Shown piece by piece: positions 11,301 through 21,995 of a stretch of 64,000 bases of DNA. A program made the position numbers and the translations under genes. The notes below the pieces were generated by a model, which ran no database searches, had not been told where the DNA came from, and saw only the letters and a program-made list of their open reading frames with translations. Every line of letters starts with the position of its first letter. Position 1 is the stretch's first letter. Origin of the DNA: Leptodontidium sp. MPI-SDFR-AT-0119 (Eukaryota; Ascomycota; Leotiomycetes; Helotiales; Leptodontidiaceae); assembly GCA_020726505.1 (NCBI GenBank), contig JAHLEZ010000014.1, forward strand, positions 744,001 through 808,000, given 5' to 3'.

Positions 11301-14064
11301 CACTTTTCTTATAGAATCAATTAAATAGAACAAATACTACCTTATAGAGCTAGAGATACGCCGCCTTCATAGGCGCTTTAGCCATCCGTTAGTAAAACGC
11401 CTTTAGAAGCTCCTTAATAAAGTAAGTTATAATATTAATATAGATGTACTAAAGTATATAACTAAGTATTATAAAGAATACTAAAAGCACGGCAAATCAC
11501 TTAGTCGATTCCACTTCACGTTAAGAGACAATATTGACTTTAATTATTACGTTTTTATTAATATCGCTGTAATCGACGGCACTAATATAGTACATGTAAT
11601 AGACTAATCGATACGCTTCTAGGTCGAACGATAGCTTAAAAATACGACAGCAGAGCACGTATGGGAAAAGATTAAGGAATGTTAGATTGACACGTACTTA
11701 GGACTACTAGATATACTTATATACGACTAAGGACTTTAATTTATTAGTAGCGAATTTAATTAATACGCTACTTCCCTAGGAATTACGATAAAACCTGTAC
11801 TTACGGAAGCCCACTATTCTATCGGTTAAGTGAAGCGCTACTACGCTATCCTGAAGTGTATCTACGATATAGTCAGATCGGAATTACTAGGCTTATTAAA
11901 AGAGAGCGCACTATAAATAGCCCTTAAGGCAATTAACGATACAATAAGACCGGACGGCCTAGTACCGATATTACTTGTATTCGGCGCCTTCCCTCGCATA
12001 ACAATAAACAATGCCTTATCAAAGACTGTATTAGAGAGAGCCGCCGTATACAAGAAGGCTATAATAGAGGTTCGTAAGTTCTATGCGCAATTATAAGTCG
12101 ATAGAGTATTATATACTCGTAACGGACCGAGTACAATAACTGTCAAGGACTTACCGCTTCAGTCTCTAGTTATGACGTATAAAGAGAGACCTAGAAAGAA
12201 GAGTAGCGAGTAGACAGGACTATATATATTACTAGTGACTCAAGGAGAGGACTATATCGTGTAAGTCAACGATAAGGCCGTAACTTTACGCTCAACGTTC
12301 GTACGACTGTTCTTATAAGATATATAATAAAGCGCCACTGAACTAAAGTATAAAGACTACTAAGAACTAATATAGGAGAATTACTAGGAACTATAGCTAG
12401 AGCTAGTTGACGACGTCACACTACTAGACGCGACTCCTGTACTTACTCGACGTAAAGGCAGATCACGTGCTGCATGACGCGATGCCACTATATATATTAA
12501 TAAAGAGCCAAATTACGAGTACTCGTGACAAAAGAAGATTAACGGACTAATTAACAACTAAACCTTTAAGTTCGTAAACTACTACGATATCCTCGTCAGT
12601 ACGAGAATATTTAACTTACGCTTTGTCGACGAAGTAAAGGACGTAGGCACATTAAATACTTATAAGAAGTTAAGACTTGTCGTCTAAGTATATAATAACG
12701 AAGGGAAGACGACTATACTAACTCAATTACTGACAATTTAACACATAAGCCAGAGAATCCTACTTTGCCTAGTAGCGATGTTCCCGGAGTATAAGCTTTA
12801 CTTACGGGACATAACCCAAGCCTATATATAATCAGATATAGAGCTCGTCCGAGAAATCTACGTCCGAGTACTAAAAGGCGTACCTTAATAAGAAGGCTGC
12901 TTCTTCCGCGTTAGAAAGCCACTATATAGAGTACTAGAGTTAGGAAACTATTAGTTCAACACTTGGCATAAGCATTATAAGGTCAGACTTAATACTAAGG
13001 ACTCAATATTCGACCCTTGCCTTATGTATATTAATAACGAGAATAGCTTCGGTATCGTAGGCTTACAAACCGACGATATACTCTTCTTAGCCAATAGTAA
13101 ATTTATAGCAAAAGAAGAAGAGGAGCTACTAAAGTTAGGAAAGAAGGCAAAACCACGTGAGGAGCTTATAATAGACTATACCCTCAAGTTTAATAGAAGT
13201 ATAATTACTCTTAGCTCCGACAGTAGTATATATCTAAACTAAGTATAATAGACTAAGTCTCTGTAACTCGTTTAAAAGAAAGTAATAGATATGACCGGCA
13301 CTAGAGGCAAAGTCATTAAGAACGCTACTTTACGAGAGTAGTATGTCGTATAACGAGCCCGCAGAGCTTACCTTAGTATTATCTTACAACCGGAAGCCGC
13401 GTTTGACTTGTCACGGGCAGCATAAGTAACTGATATTTAATATTATTATATTAAAGAGCTAAATAAGAGACTTTAATAGCAGAAGAATAATAGCGGCAGA
13501 GGCTTACGATTCGTTAAATTAAAGACTGCTAGTGTGTAGATAGCTGTCTTTACGAACGGAAGCTTCGCTAATAACACTAACTATAGCTCACAAATTGGTT
13601 TTGTTATTATTACTACTAATAAGAACGGAAAAGTAAATATACTCCATTAGTCTAGTACAAAATGCAAGAGAATCACTCGATTTGTACTAGCCTCAGAGCT
13701 TTTCGCTATGAGCAACGGCTTCGACACAGTATTAGCTATTAAGTCGACATTTGAAGTAGTACTTAATACGACTATTCCACTACGCATTTACACGGATTCT
13801 AAATTAATCTACGATTGTATCGTTAAGCTAGGTATAACACAAGAGAAGAGACTAATAGTTAACCTTATGTGCCTCCGCTAAAGCTACGAACGTAGGGAAA
13901 TCGATAAAGTCGATTAGATTAACGAAACTAGTAACCCTACCGACGCCATGACTAAGTCAAAGGCTTACTCAGTACTACGTAAGCTAATCGAGACTAATAA
14001 ATTCGACGTTAAGTTGACTAAATAGGTAGAGAGAAAGGTAAGCTCTTAAAAGAAGAGTTACTAA

Positions 14065-14353
14065 TGTGTAAATAATAATATTTACGTAATCGGCGTATTA
14101 CGTGAATACGGAGGACGGGCAAAAACAGGGGTTGTAGGACATAAATAGGAGTACTCGACGCTAGCTAATACGGGACTAGCCCACGATAAGAGTCTCTTAT
14201 ATAGAGCTCTTATCGATACCTTAGAGTAGCTCCTTAGACTTCACTAAATATATACATGCAACCACAGACTTTTGTACCGTGTATTAAAGCCTTAAACGAT
14301 TGACTAAGTTGTTACTTATTGCGGGAGCTCTAGGTAACATAGTGCAATCAACA
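14065..14353 (+). repeat. 3' LTR of Copia element
   Basis: 289 bp, same length and termini as the 5' LTR; differences are transitions only. Followed directly by the right ATGCT target duplication. Confidence 0.93.
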
Positions 14354-14358
14354 ATGCT
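14354..14358. repeat. Target-site duplication, right copy (ATGCT)
   Basis: Identical to 8039-8043. The host frame resumes at 14359. Confidence 0.92.
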
Positions 14359-14872
14359 CTTTGTTGTGCTCGACATGCTGAATGCTTCATTTTGGCACGA
14401 CGTAATCGAGAAGAAGGTCAGTCCAAGTAAGTTTCGCCGAACCCTCATTCTTCAGATCCTGGACTTCCAGATCACCGAAGTCCTGAATTCCTTTGTTAGG
14501 GGCAATGATATCGGCGCGGCATCAATGCCACTTCGACCTGATTATCTGAAAGCCAAACTCGGTCACCCAAGCATCACCACGCTTGCGGCAGACGACCGTG
14601 ATTGCAGGATCTGTCGAGAGCAGATTGGTGTCCCAAACACAAATGGTGTGACGGAGTCTCTCATCGAGACAGGCTCTAATCACCATTTTGGCGATAAGTG
14701 CTTGTACCACTGGATTCTGGAGAACGAGACCTGTCCAACATGCCGTGGTACCCTGCTCAGCTTCAAGGAAAGTCGGCAGATATTCAGGACAGAGTTCACT
14801 ACCAAAGCACACAACAGAGCGCCGCCCGAGTGGCTTGTGACCCTCCTTGACAAGAATTATGAGATCATCTAG

Positions 14873-15958
14873 TTGGCTAATGATACACCGATATGAGATG
14901 CGCACTTATCATGTCAATGTACTGTACACAGCAGGGCTGGATCCTGCAACTCTAATTCATGATCCTCCTCTATCATTTAGGAGAACGACCTTTCTGTATC
15001 TTGTTTAGTTATATCGTCATATATGGTTTGTGTTTTCCGTATGTTCTCAGGCGTTCCAAGGTTTTCGGCTTTTACATGTGATCTCGTCCATTCTCTGAAT
15101 TTCCTTGGTCCCAGATCATTTCTTTTTAGCCATCAACAACTCTCACGAGCTTAATCAACCCCAAGGAAGCGTTCACTATACCACCCATGATTCCCAAATA
15201 CAACCCTGGACATTGAAAATATCTCTTTGACTTATTGACGACCACTACACGGCTTTGGCATTAAGGAGAAGATTGATTTGTCGCAGTAGCTGCTGGTATG
15301 GATGGGTATGATTCCAAGGGGAGATCAAAGATCTTAAAGTAGGAAGAGGACCGGTCAGACGGTCTTCCTACCTAGGTTGTTCTAAGATCTAACAAATTAC
15401 CGACCAGTCAAGCATGATTATCCAGGTGTTCCGAGCCTCAAGCCACGTTGAAACCCTTCCAATTTAGCAGCTCCTATCCGATATATAAGTTACAGAGATG
15501 CCCCCTCATTTGGATAGCAATTTCTTTGCGCGCCTTATCTCATATTCTCAAAGTCTTTAATGTAATTATTACCTATATTAATAATCAACAAAGGTTTTGA
15601 TGCTAAGTACTACATGTGCTAGAACAAAACTCTAAATGCTTATTTACTTCGGTCATTTTACCAAATGCCACACTGATTGAAATGGGGGGATTCTTTTTTT
15701 GCTTATAGTCTCACAGTTTTGACATTTCAAGCCTTTGGTTTTGGCCTTTTGCCCAAATGCTGTTCTGGCTCTGCTTTGTTAACTCTCCCACGATCTCTAT
15801 GACTTTGTTTAGCAGATTCAGAACAAACCCAATGCTGCTTATTTGAGTGAGAAAAGTTAACACCGCTATCATATATTTAATGTTACAGATTGCTTCAGGA
15901 CTTGAAGATCTCGTACTCTCGACTCCTAACATTGCCAGAGACCTAAATTCACCTTAAC
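14873..15958. other. Intergenic region between RING genes A and B
   Basis: 1.09 kb, AT-rich. A TATATTTAA box near 15868-15876 is about 85 bp before RING gene B. I see no coding remnant, repeat or RNA gene. Confidence 0.5.
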
Positions 15959-17018
15959 ATGTGCCTTCGCTACTCGCTCCGATACCAATCTTGCGAGCAC
16001 CCGGGTAAGGTCTACTCGTTTCCTTGCTCGTTTCGGACCCAGTGTGGGCAAGAAGTGTCTGATCCTAGACTTCTTTTCTTTCGTCGTGGCTTCCCAGACT
16101 TCTGTCCGCAATGTCTCTTAACTGGTGGACTTTTCGACTCCTCCCTGCCCAATGTCAACGCCGCGGATGGATCCGCAATTAATGGCCTCTCGAACTCTCG
16201 CAGAAGTACAATCATCTACGGTATAATGGAAGATGTCTGGGAGCGAGCGAAGAATGACCCTACATATACCCTTGAGGAGGACGCCTTCATCACAGAGAAC
16301 GCCATGGGCGCGTCTGGATCCGTGGTAACCACTGCGAGGAAGTTGTTACGTCTACTCAATTGTTCATTCTGGCACACTGTGATTGACCGTCAGGAAAGTC
16401 CAAGTCGGTTCCAACGTCTCTTTCTCATCCAGCTGAGCCAGTTCATAGCCTCATCTCTGATGAAGTCCCTGGCTCGCCAGCACTACCGTCGGGAAGCTGC
16501 CAGATCAGTGAGAACAGCTCGAATGATGGCTCTCGTAACCCCAGTAGACTTGGGGTCGTTGGTCCCTGCCGAAGACCGCAATTGTATCATCTGCACAGAA
16601 CGTCTCGGTCAGCCGAAACCAGAACGGGACAATTGAGAATCCAGTAAGGACACAATGCCAGCACATCTTTGGTGAGCATTGCCTTTGCGCTTGGATTGTC
16701 GAGCACGAGAGCTGCCCTTTCTGTCGGAGGGAGCTTCTCACTTTGTCAGAGACTGAGGACCCGTCCGCAGTCGGTCAAGAAGTTGCGAGAGTTAACCAAC
16801 CAATACCTATTTGGATGCGCCGATTCCTCCGCATCGATGATGCCGATGCTGAGGAAGGCCTACTAAAGATCACAGGATCGGATCTCCTATTGTTCTTTAC
16901 GCGCCAACTCGCGAAAGAGCGAGGAATTGACCTTGATAACGTTTATCCTGATGGTTTTCACATTGGTGATTATGATCCCGTTTTTCTTAGTTTGTTAAAT
17001 CCGGGGGTATATGGCTAA
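15959..17018 (+). pseudogene. RING-type gene B, one-base frameshift
   Basis: Paralog of genes A and C on the same strand. It starts Met-Cys with MC-x6-Y-x2-C-x-H, then FPDFCPQC, then a conserved LNCSFWHTVIDRQ.SPSRF block. It reads in one frame to the first RING pair (CIIC) and a stop at 16636. The rest of the RING (QCQHIFG..C ... CPFC) and a 90-residue C-terminus run in the +1 frame from about 16617 to a stop at 17018. The switch falls in a short A run at 16616-16618, where one extra base explains it: the +1 frame there gives QPNQNG, lining up with VPNTNG of gene A. Without that base the product would be about 352 aa. The second RING half keeps all expected Cys/His. A sequencing error is possible; an intron is unlikely because the sequence aligns through. 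Confidence 0.82.
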
Positions 17019-17540
17019 AATATTAAGAGTATCTTGAAATGAATCATTTGAAGAAACATTTGAGATCAATTATGATATCACTTTTAGAGAGAAACTAACA
17101 CTAAGGCTTCCTAGGGTGCATGAGGACCTGTCTAGCAGGGCTTATATGTATAGTGTAGTGACCGAACATGGCCTTAAAGGACAGAATCGGTGGTCTAGTA
17201 GGCTGGAAAGCTACTGCGTTTCGTAAAAGCTAAGGCCCCTGAGCATTTTCTTAGTGCTTCTTGTAATCTTGTGGAAGAAATGAGTAGATTCCATTCAGGA
17301 GAGGAGTGATAGGACTGTATATTCAGAAAGTCTGGTTCGATTCACTCTTTCCTTACATGAGCTTATTACTGGCGGCATATCTGGAGTTGCTAAACGACAA
17401 CATATATTTCATTCTTAGATTCTGTGGCAAATAAAAACCGCGAGCGAGCGATTGAGTGGTATCTGGTAGATAAATTCATATTATCCTAAGCTGCAATTTG
17501 ACGCCTTACTTATAGCTATCTTGTCCGAAGAACATTAAAC
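17019..17540. other. Convergent intergenic region
   Basis: 522 bp of AT-rich 3' flanks between RING gene B and the DUF3433 gene. Nothing recognised. Confidence 0.5.
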
Positions 17541-19409
17541 CTACGAAGGATCTCGCGTCACCTTATACTCTCTCGTCTCAACTGGGTGTTCCATAATGAC
17601 TCTCTTCCCATCAGCTTTCCCACCACACTCCTGAGCAACAAATATCTTCTCTTTCACTCCATTCGCCTCTATGATATGCTCAAACGTCAAACCCTGGCTA
17701 TATCCTCCACGTGTCCAAAACTCCGAGACCAGCCAGGTACAAAATCCAGTTGGTGACCCAGCTCTAGACCCCCCTATTGTAGAGGCGGGACTCAAGGACG
17801 AGGAGCTGAGGTGTGAAGAATTGGGCAGGGTCGAGTCAGGAGGCGGTAGCAGCAGGGCGAGACCAAGCAAGCCCTGTGGCTCCTCTTTGAGGATCGAAAT
17901 AGCGCGGTGGGATTGAATGCCGACGATTATGGTCCACATGGTTATCAGAAACAGTATTCCTAGCATGAGACCAGCTACCCAAGTCACGACAGTCAGTCGT
18001 GATACTTGAGTTAGGGAAGCGCCTTTGACAGTCACTGGGGTCGTTGTAGACTGTAGGAGGAACGATTTTGCCGTAAAAGCGAATGTTGATTGAAAGATCT
18101 CAGTTGTTGCATTGATGAGATCTGCACTTGTTGGTCGTAAGTTTGGGTCAAACTTGCGTGCGTGGTTGAGGGCCAGAAGTCCAAAAGTGTTGCCTGAGAT
18201 GGCAGCTGTTGGGTCTAACGCGACGACCAGCTGCACGCCTGTCTCAAAAAGGTCTGATGAGGACCATTGAAATGATGTCGAGACGCCGTCGGGCTTGAAA
18301 CCGACAATAGCAGGTGGTTGAGGAGGCTCAGCTGCAGAAATGGATAGACTCCCTTGAGTCTTCCAGTATGATGGGATGCAAGATATAACCTTGAGATCAG
18401 AGAGTCGATTGGCGGCATTTGCATCGAAGTAACCATGTATCAAAAGTAGTCGGCTGCTTCCTCCACAGTTCGCCGTCTCTGCTGATGCAGTGATGTACTC
18501 GGTGGCTGCAGCATTATCGACAACGACAGTTTGACGGTAGGCGCAACCACGATCTGTGCCTGAAAATATCACAGTCATACTTGTCTCATCAGAGGTGTTG
18601 GAGGAAGAGTAATCTGGTAGGGTGATGCAATCAAGATCTGCCGAATACGCAGTGAGATTGACAGCAAGTTGTGTGCCTAATTTTGAAGCTGTTGCTGAAT
18701 TGAATTGAGGAAATGCATAGCGGTCTAGTGTCCAAGGCGGAAATCTCGCATCGAGATTGCGTGTTGCTAAAACTAGGTTCAAGGCGGAAGCAAGGTTGGT
18801 CCTCGAGTCAACGCCCGTTTCATTGAAAGTGGTCGTGAGGAGCATGTCTGCAGGACGAGTGCTTGGAGTGCTTTCAACAGCGAAAAGATGGCTGGCAAGG
18901 GCAATCAAAGCCAATTTGTTCACGAAGGTAAGCAGGATAGCTACTCCTAGAACTCGGTGTTTGTTTCTCCATGCTCTAAACCAGCGGGTTGGTAAAGCGT
19001 GTTGTCGATAATCTAGAAGAACAGACATCTTTCCAGTAGCTCCATCCGGCTTTGCCAGTTCGATGAATGGTTGACGGTCCTGAAAGTCGGAGATGATGGC
19101 AGACCAGCAAAGGACATAGACTGTTATAATCAGAGTTGGGAACGAAGTCCATAGCAGCGAATATGCGGAGTTCTTGTCCAGTTTCCCCAGATTAACCCCC
19201 AAAAAGGAGAGCTGGAGTACTGAGCTTGAAGGGATGGTTGCGAACCCCGAATTCGACTTCGATATTGCCAGCAGGACAACTATGGTTGTAATGAAGACCA
19301 CATTGACAATAGTGACCAAGAAAGTTGCCCACCATCGTAGTTTCCACGGTATGAAACCCTCTGGACGAATGGTAGATGATGCCATTTTCGGATCTATCGC
19401 AATTGTCAA
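17541..19409 (-). CDS. DUF3433-type multi-pass membrane protein
   Basis: A single open frame of 622 aa; the Met at residue 9 (19385) is an equally good start because the conserved part begins just after it. Predicted membrane segments are near residues 27-49, 85-107, 153-177 and 480-505. The long central part (about 180-475), rich in Ser/Thr/Asn with N-glycosylation-type NxS/T sites, would lie on the far side of the membrane. The WKLRWW motif before the first segment, the RQHALPTRWFRAWRNKHR loop and overall layout fit the DUF3433 family, which is fungal-only and of unknown function. The C-terminal 110 residues are Ser/Pro/Leu-rich and cytosolic. It is divergent from the secreted protein at 20.0 kb and sits between RING genes B and C. 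Confidence 0.82.
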   Translation of the reverse strand: MTIAIDPKMASSTIRPEGFIPWKLRWWATFLVTIVNVVFITTIVVLLAISKSNSGFATIPSSSVLQLSFLGVNLGKLDKNSAYSLLWTSFPTLIITVYVLCWSAIISDFQDRQPFIELAKPDGATGKMSVLLDYRQHALPTRWFRAWRNKHRVLGVAILLTFVNKLALIALASHLFAVESTPSTRPADMLLTTTFNETGVDSRTNLASALNLVLATRNLDARFPPWTLDRYAFPQFNSATASKLGTQLAVNLTAYSADLDCITLPDYSSSNTSDETSMTVIFSGTDRGCAYRQTVVVDNAAATEYITASAETANCGGSSRLLLIHGYFDANAANRLSDLKVISCIPSYWKTQGSLSISAAEPPQPPAIVGFKPDGVSTSFQWSSSDLFETGVQLVVALDPTAAISGNTFGLLALNHARKFDPNLRPTSADLINATTEIFQSTFAFTAKSFLLQSTTTPVTVKGASLTQVSRLTVVTWVAGLMLGILFLITMWTIIVGIQSHRAISILKEEPQGLLGLALLLPPPDSTLPNSSHLSSSSLSPASTIGGSRAGSPTGFCTWLVSEFWTRGGYSQGLTFEHIIEANGVKEKIFVAQECGGKADGKRVIMEHPVETREYKVTRDPS

Positions 19410-20030
19410 CTCTCCGCATATTCCATATCAACCCCTGGCATTTGCGAGACCACATACCAGAATAGACCGAGGGATTTGTGACGGGAGCGTAATTAAACAT
19501 TGGGAATACTTTGATATTTCATTCAGACTTCATTCATATAACAAAATGTGTCGTCGCCGTTGCCCCCCAAAAATCCAGGCATTTCAATCTGCCAAATGTC
19601 TCACGCAGCCCATCTTGCCCAGCAAATCCCACAGACAAATGTCTCAGCTGGAAAGCCTTTCCAGGCTCCTGTCTCAGACAAGGCGTCGAATAATCAAGTT
19701 GTGCCCAGATAACCGAGCTAGACATCCGGCTCCCATCGCGCGGCTGAGGCTGGGCACCCCAATGTATGTCTTCGGAGGAAAGCTTTGAGGCGCACTTAGT
19801 CCACCACAGCCATTTGAGCTGTTGAGACATGTGTAGATTGGGAGATGGGGATGACGGATGAGGAGGGATGTCCTGGACATGTATGCGAGTTATGGAGGGA
19901 AAGTTCCGTGTTGTGGAGAGAGCCTGACTTACAGCCACAAGGCAGCTTCCATCCAAAAAGTTTCTGGCTTCAGGTGAGGCAGTTCCTCATTTTGATTTTT
20001 GGGATATTGTGCAATTGTAATTGCTGCAAA
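19410..20030. other. Divergent intergenic region
   Basis: 621 bp between the DUF3433 gene and the secreted Cys-rich gene. Small ORFs on both strands have no recognisable content. No repeat found. Confidence 0.5.
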
Positions 20031-21183
20031 ATGTTCAAGTCATTCCAGATCCAAGTTCTCACCATCCTCAGTTTCATCCTCTGCTTTACAGCCGCGCAAT
20101 CAATCCTCCCCGACCCCTCAACATGCGCAGACTCAAACGTGACCTTCGACGGCTGCAAGATCCTCGAAGCAAAGAGTGCAGAATGCGGCAGCATCTCTGT
20201 GGATGATCAAACTGAACTCATAGCTTGTTTCTGCACGCAAGAAGTGTATTCTTCCATCATCAAGTAAGTGCTCTCCCTCCTCCTTCCCTCTCATCTATAC
20301 AATTGAAAAAACCACATGATTCCATTGCTGTTGGAAATGATAATCCCAATGGAGAGAAGAAAGAAGAAACAGAAAATACTAACAGAAGTTCACAGCTGCA
20401 AAGCCGAAATCCGCACCTGCCAACGCTCCGACTCGGGCGACGCAACATACGACTCCATCCTCTCGGAATGGGAATCCGCATGCCTCTCAAAGATAACATT
20501 CACGCCGACCTCCCCCTCCAACCCGCCCTCTTCCTCCAATCTCTCCAACCCATCCGAGTCTTCCAACCCCTCTAACCCTTCCAAATCATCTCCCTTACCA
20601 ACAGCCAAACCAACAACAACCACCTTCCCGACCCTCCCCAGCTGCCAGCACGTCTACACGGCCTGCGCAAGTTGGAGCAGCCAAGGCGCTCTCTGCAGCG
20701 CGCAATTCACCGTTTCGAGCGAGTACTACGCCTGCCAATGTAAACCCGAGGTACTTGTCCAGGCGAGTGCGTGTCAGGTTGGAGCAGCGGAGTGTTTAGG
20801 GGAGGTGTTGAGTTCGGAGACGTTGTATGAGAATCAGTTTTGTGGATCTTTTACACAGGTGGGATCGGGGACTGCTTCGTCTGTTGTGAGTGCCCTTCCT
20901 TTTATAAAATAGAAGATGACTCTTGCGGAGAGAATAGGGAGTGAGATATGGTGTGCTTTACTGACTTCATTGGTGGTTGTAGAGAGATACGCTGACGACG
21001 AGTGCTGGTGGTGGGGGAGTGAACAGTGAGGCTGCGACGACGGCGTTTACGCCTAGTACTAGATCAGCAAGTGCTGTGGTCGCTACTACTACATCCACTG
21101 CTTTTGCAAGTTCGCCAAGAGCGGAGAAGAAGAAGGTATGGGCTGTGGGATTGTTGGCTATGTTCCCTGGCTGGTATTTGTGA
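20031..21183 (+). CDS. Secreted Cys-rich protein, probably GPI-anchored
   Basis: Three exons, 20031-20263, 20396-20885 and 20983-21183, joining to 307 aa. Intron 1 has a GTAAGT donor, ACTAAC branch and CACAG acceptor; intron 2 has GTGAGT and GTAG. Residues 1-22 form a signal peptide (hydrophobic core, FTAAQS cleavage region). The mature part has two Cys-rich blocks (CADS ... GCK ... ECG ... CFC ... NCK ... TCQ, and CQHVYTAC ... LC ... CQC ... AC ... EC ... FCG) separated by a Ser/Pro/Asn linker. The C-terminus is Ser/Thr/Ala-rich and ends in a short hydrophobic stretch after a KKK, which suggests a GPI signal. The paired Cys blocks look like a domain repeated twice. I do not recognise the family. 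Probable cell-surface or wall protein. Confidence 0.75.
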
Positions 21184-21995
21184 TGTGTATGTGAGGCGTA
21201 AAGCGATTGCAATGACTTGGTGACTAAAGGAAGGGGGGTACATAGGTCTAGAACTGCTAGTGAGGGATCTTTATGAGAAGTTGAGAATATTAGAGTGTCT
21301 TTAAAGAAGGTTTCTACTTGAAGTGTGGAACGATTGCTGGATAGGTGAGATGATAGGAAGAGGTGTTCGCCTCCGAAACTACCCCCACCGCCCCTTTTTA
21401 AAGATTTCGTAACCGTCCTGTCGTCCCAAGTAATGATTTCCCTTCTTTTCAACCACCAGTCTGCCACCTTGCCATTCAAGCACCACCACTTTTACCTCCA
21501 CTCCAACTGTATCAAAGCACGGCTCAATACCACAAATCCTTCTTCCAAAAGCCCACCCCTAACTCCACTCCAACACAACACTTTCCCACATAACCCCCTC
21601 CAAAGCGTAAACCGCGTAACCTTAAATGCTACTCTATTCTCCCTCTCAAACTCATTATTTCCATTGTAGCTTTTGTAACCGTACTTTCTTTCGTTCTTAA
21701 CTTCTTTCAAAGAATGTCAATTTCCATGTCATTTCTAAAGCGTCCACACAAACTCTTTCAAAGAAACGTTATAATATGTAGTCTGACTAATAATTCATCT
21801 GTACAAGGGGGATAATATAGAGAAAAACAATATTTTATTTTCAGTATATATGTTAATGGAATCAACACACGTCCAATGAGTTATAACATCGCATCAACTC
21901 TGGCTGATTCTCAGCTACCGGTAAAGCACACCTTTACGGGAAACTCTGTAGAACTCTACAGAAACAAGACACAAAAACAACCACTCACCGACAAA
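21184..21995. other. Intergenic region upstream of RING gene C
   Basis: 812 bp. The first half is C/T-rich on the plus strand and the last 250 bp AT-rich. An open frame precedes the chosen Met-Cys start (21876-21995) but shows no conserved content. Nothing else seen. Confidence 0.5.

Larger units (their letters stand above)
8044..14353 (+). mobile_element. Ty1/Copia LTR retrotransposon, full length, RIP-decayed
   Basis: A 6,310-bp element with 289-bp LTRs and a 5-bp target duplication, in the same orientation as the host gene. The interior is very TpA-rich and has no long ORF. Recognisable pieces in plus-strand order are: a gag-like region with a Cys-containing knuckle remnant (about 10.4-10.6 kb), a protease-like region (about 10.9-11.0 kb), an integrase core (about 11.5-12.1 kb, with YDQG and a Glu-bearing VERY motif), reverse transcriptase (about 12.6-13.3 kb, with LQTDDILFL), and RNase H (about 13.5-14.0 kb, with FTNGSF and YTDSK, then NPTDAMTK). 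The integrase-before-RT order defines Copia. Stops are mostly TAA or TAG where Gln is expected, matching C-to-T change at CAA/CAG. A purine run (14048-14057) just before the 3' LTR is a possible polypurine tract. I could not fix a primer-binding site. The element is not autonomous. Confidence 0.92.
7667..14872 (+). pseudogene. RING-type gene A, split by a Copia LTR retrotransposon
   Basis: The coding sequence is in two blocks, 7667-8043 and 14359-14872, separated by a 6.3-kb LTR element plus one copy of a 5-bp target duplication. Removing the element and one ATGCT copy leaves one uninterrupted frame of about 296 codons, which matches paralogs B and C through the junction. As it stands, the 5' block reads five bases into the LTR and stops (127 aa). 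The start is chosen because all three paralogs begin with Met-Cys. The N-terminus carries the MC-x6-Y-x2-C motif and an FCPNC pair; the middle has a conserved NASFWHDVI segment; the C-terminus is a RING-like domain (CRIC ... HHFG..C ... CPTC) in which the ligand expected before HHFG is Ser, not Cys. If functional it would have been a ubiquitin-ligase-like protein; that is family inference. Flanking codons show no RIP-like decay. Confidence 0.85.

Noticed and set aside
9398..13242. Short open frames inside the transposon on both strands, including 9398-9667, 11862-12053 and 13024-13242
   Set aside because: Pieces of the decayed Copia interior or their complements; not separate genes.
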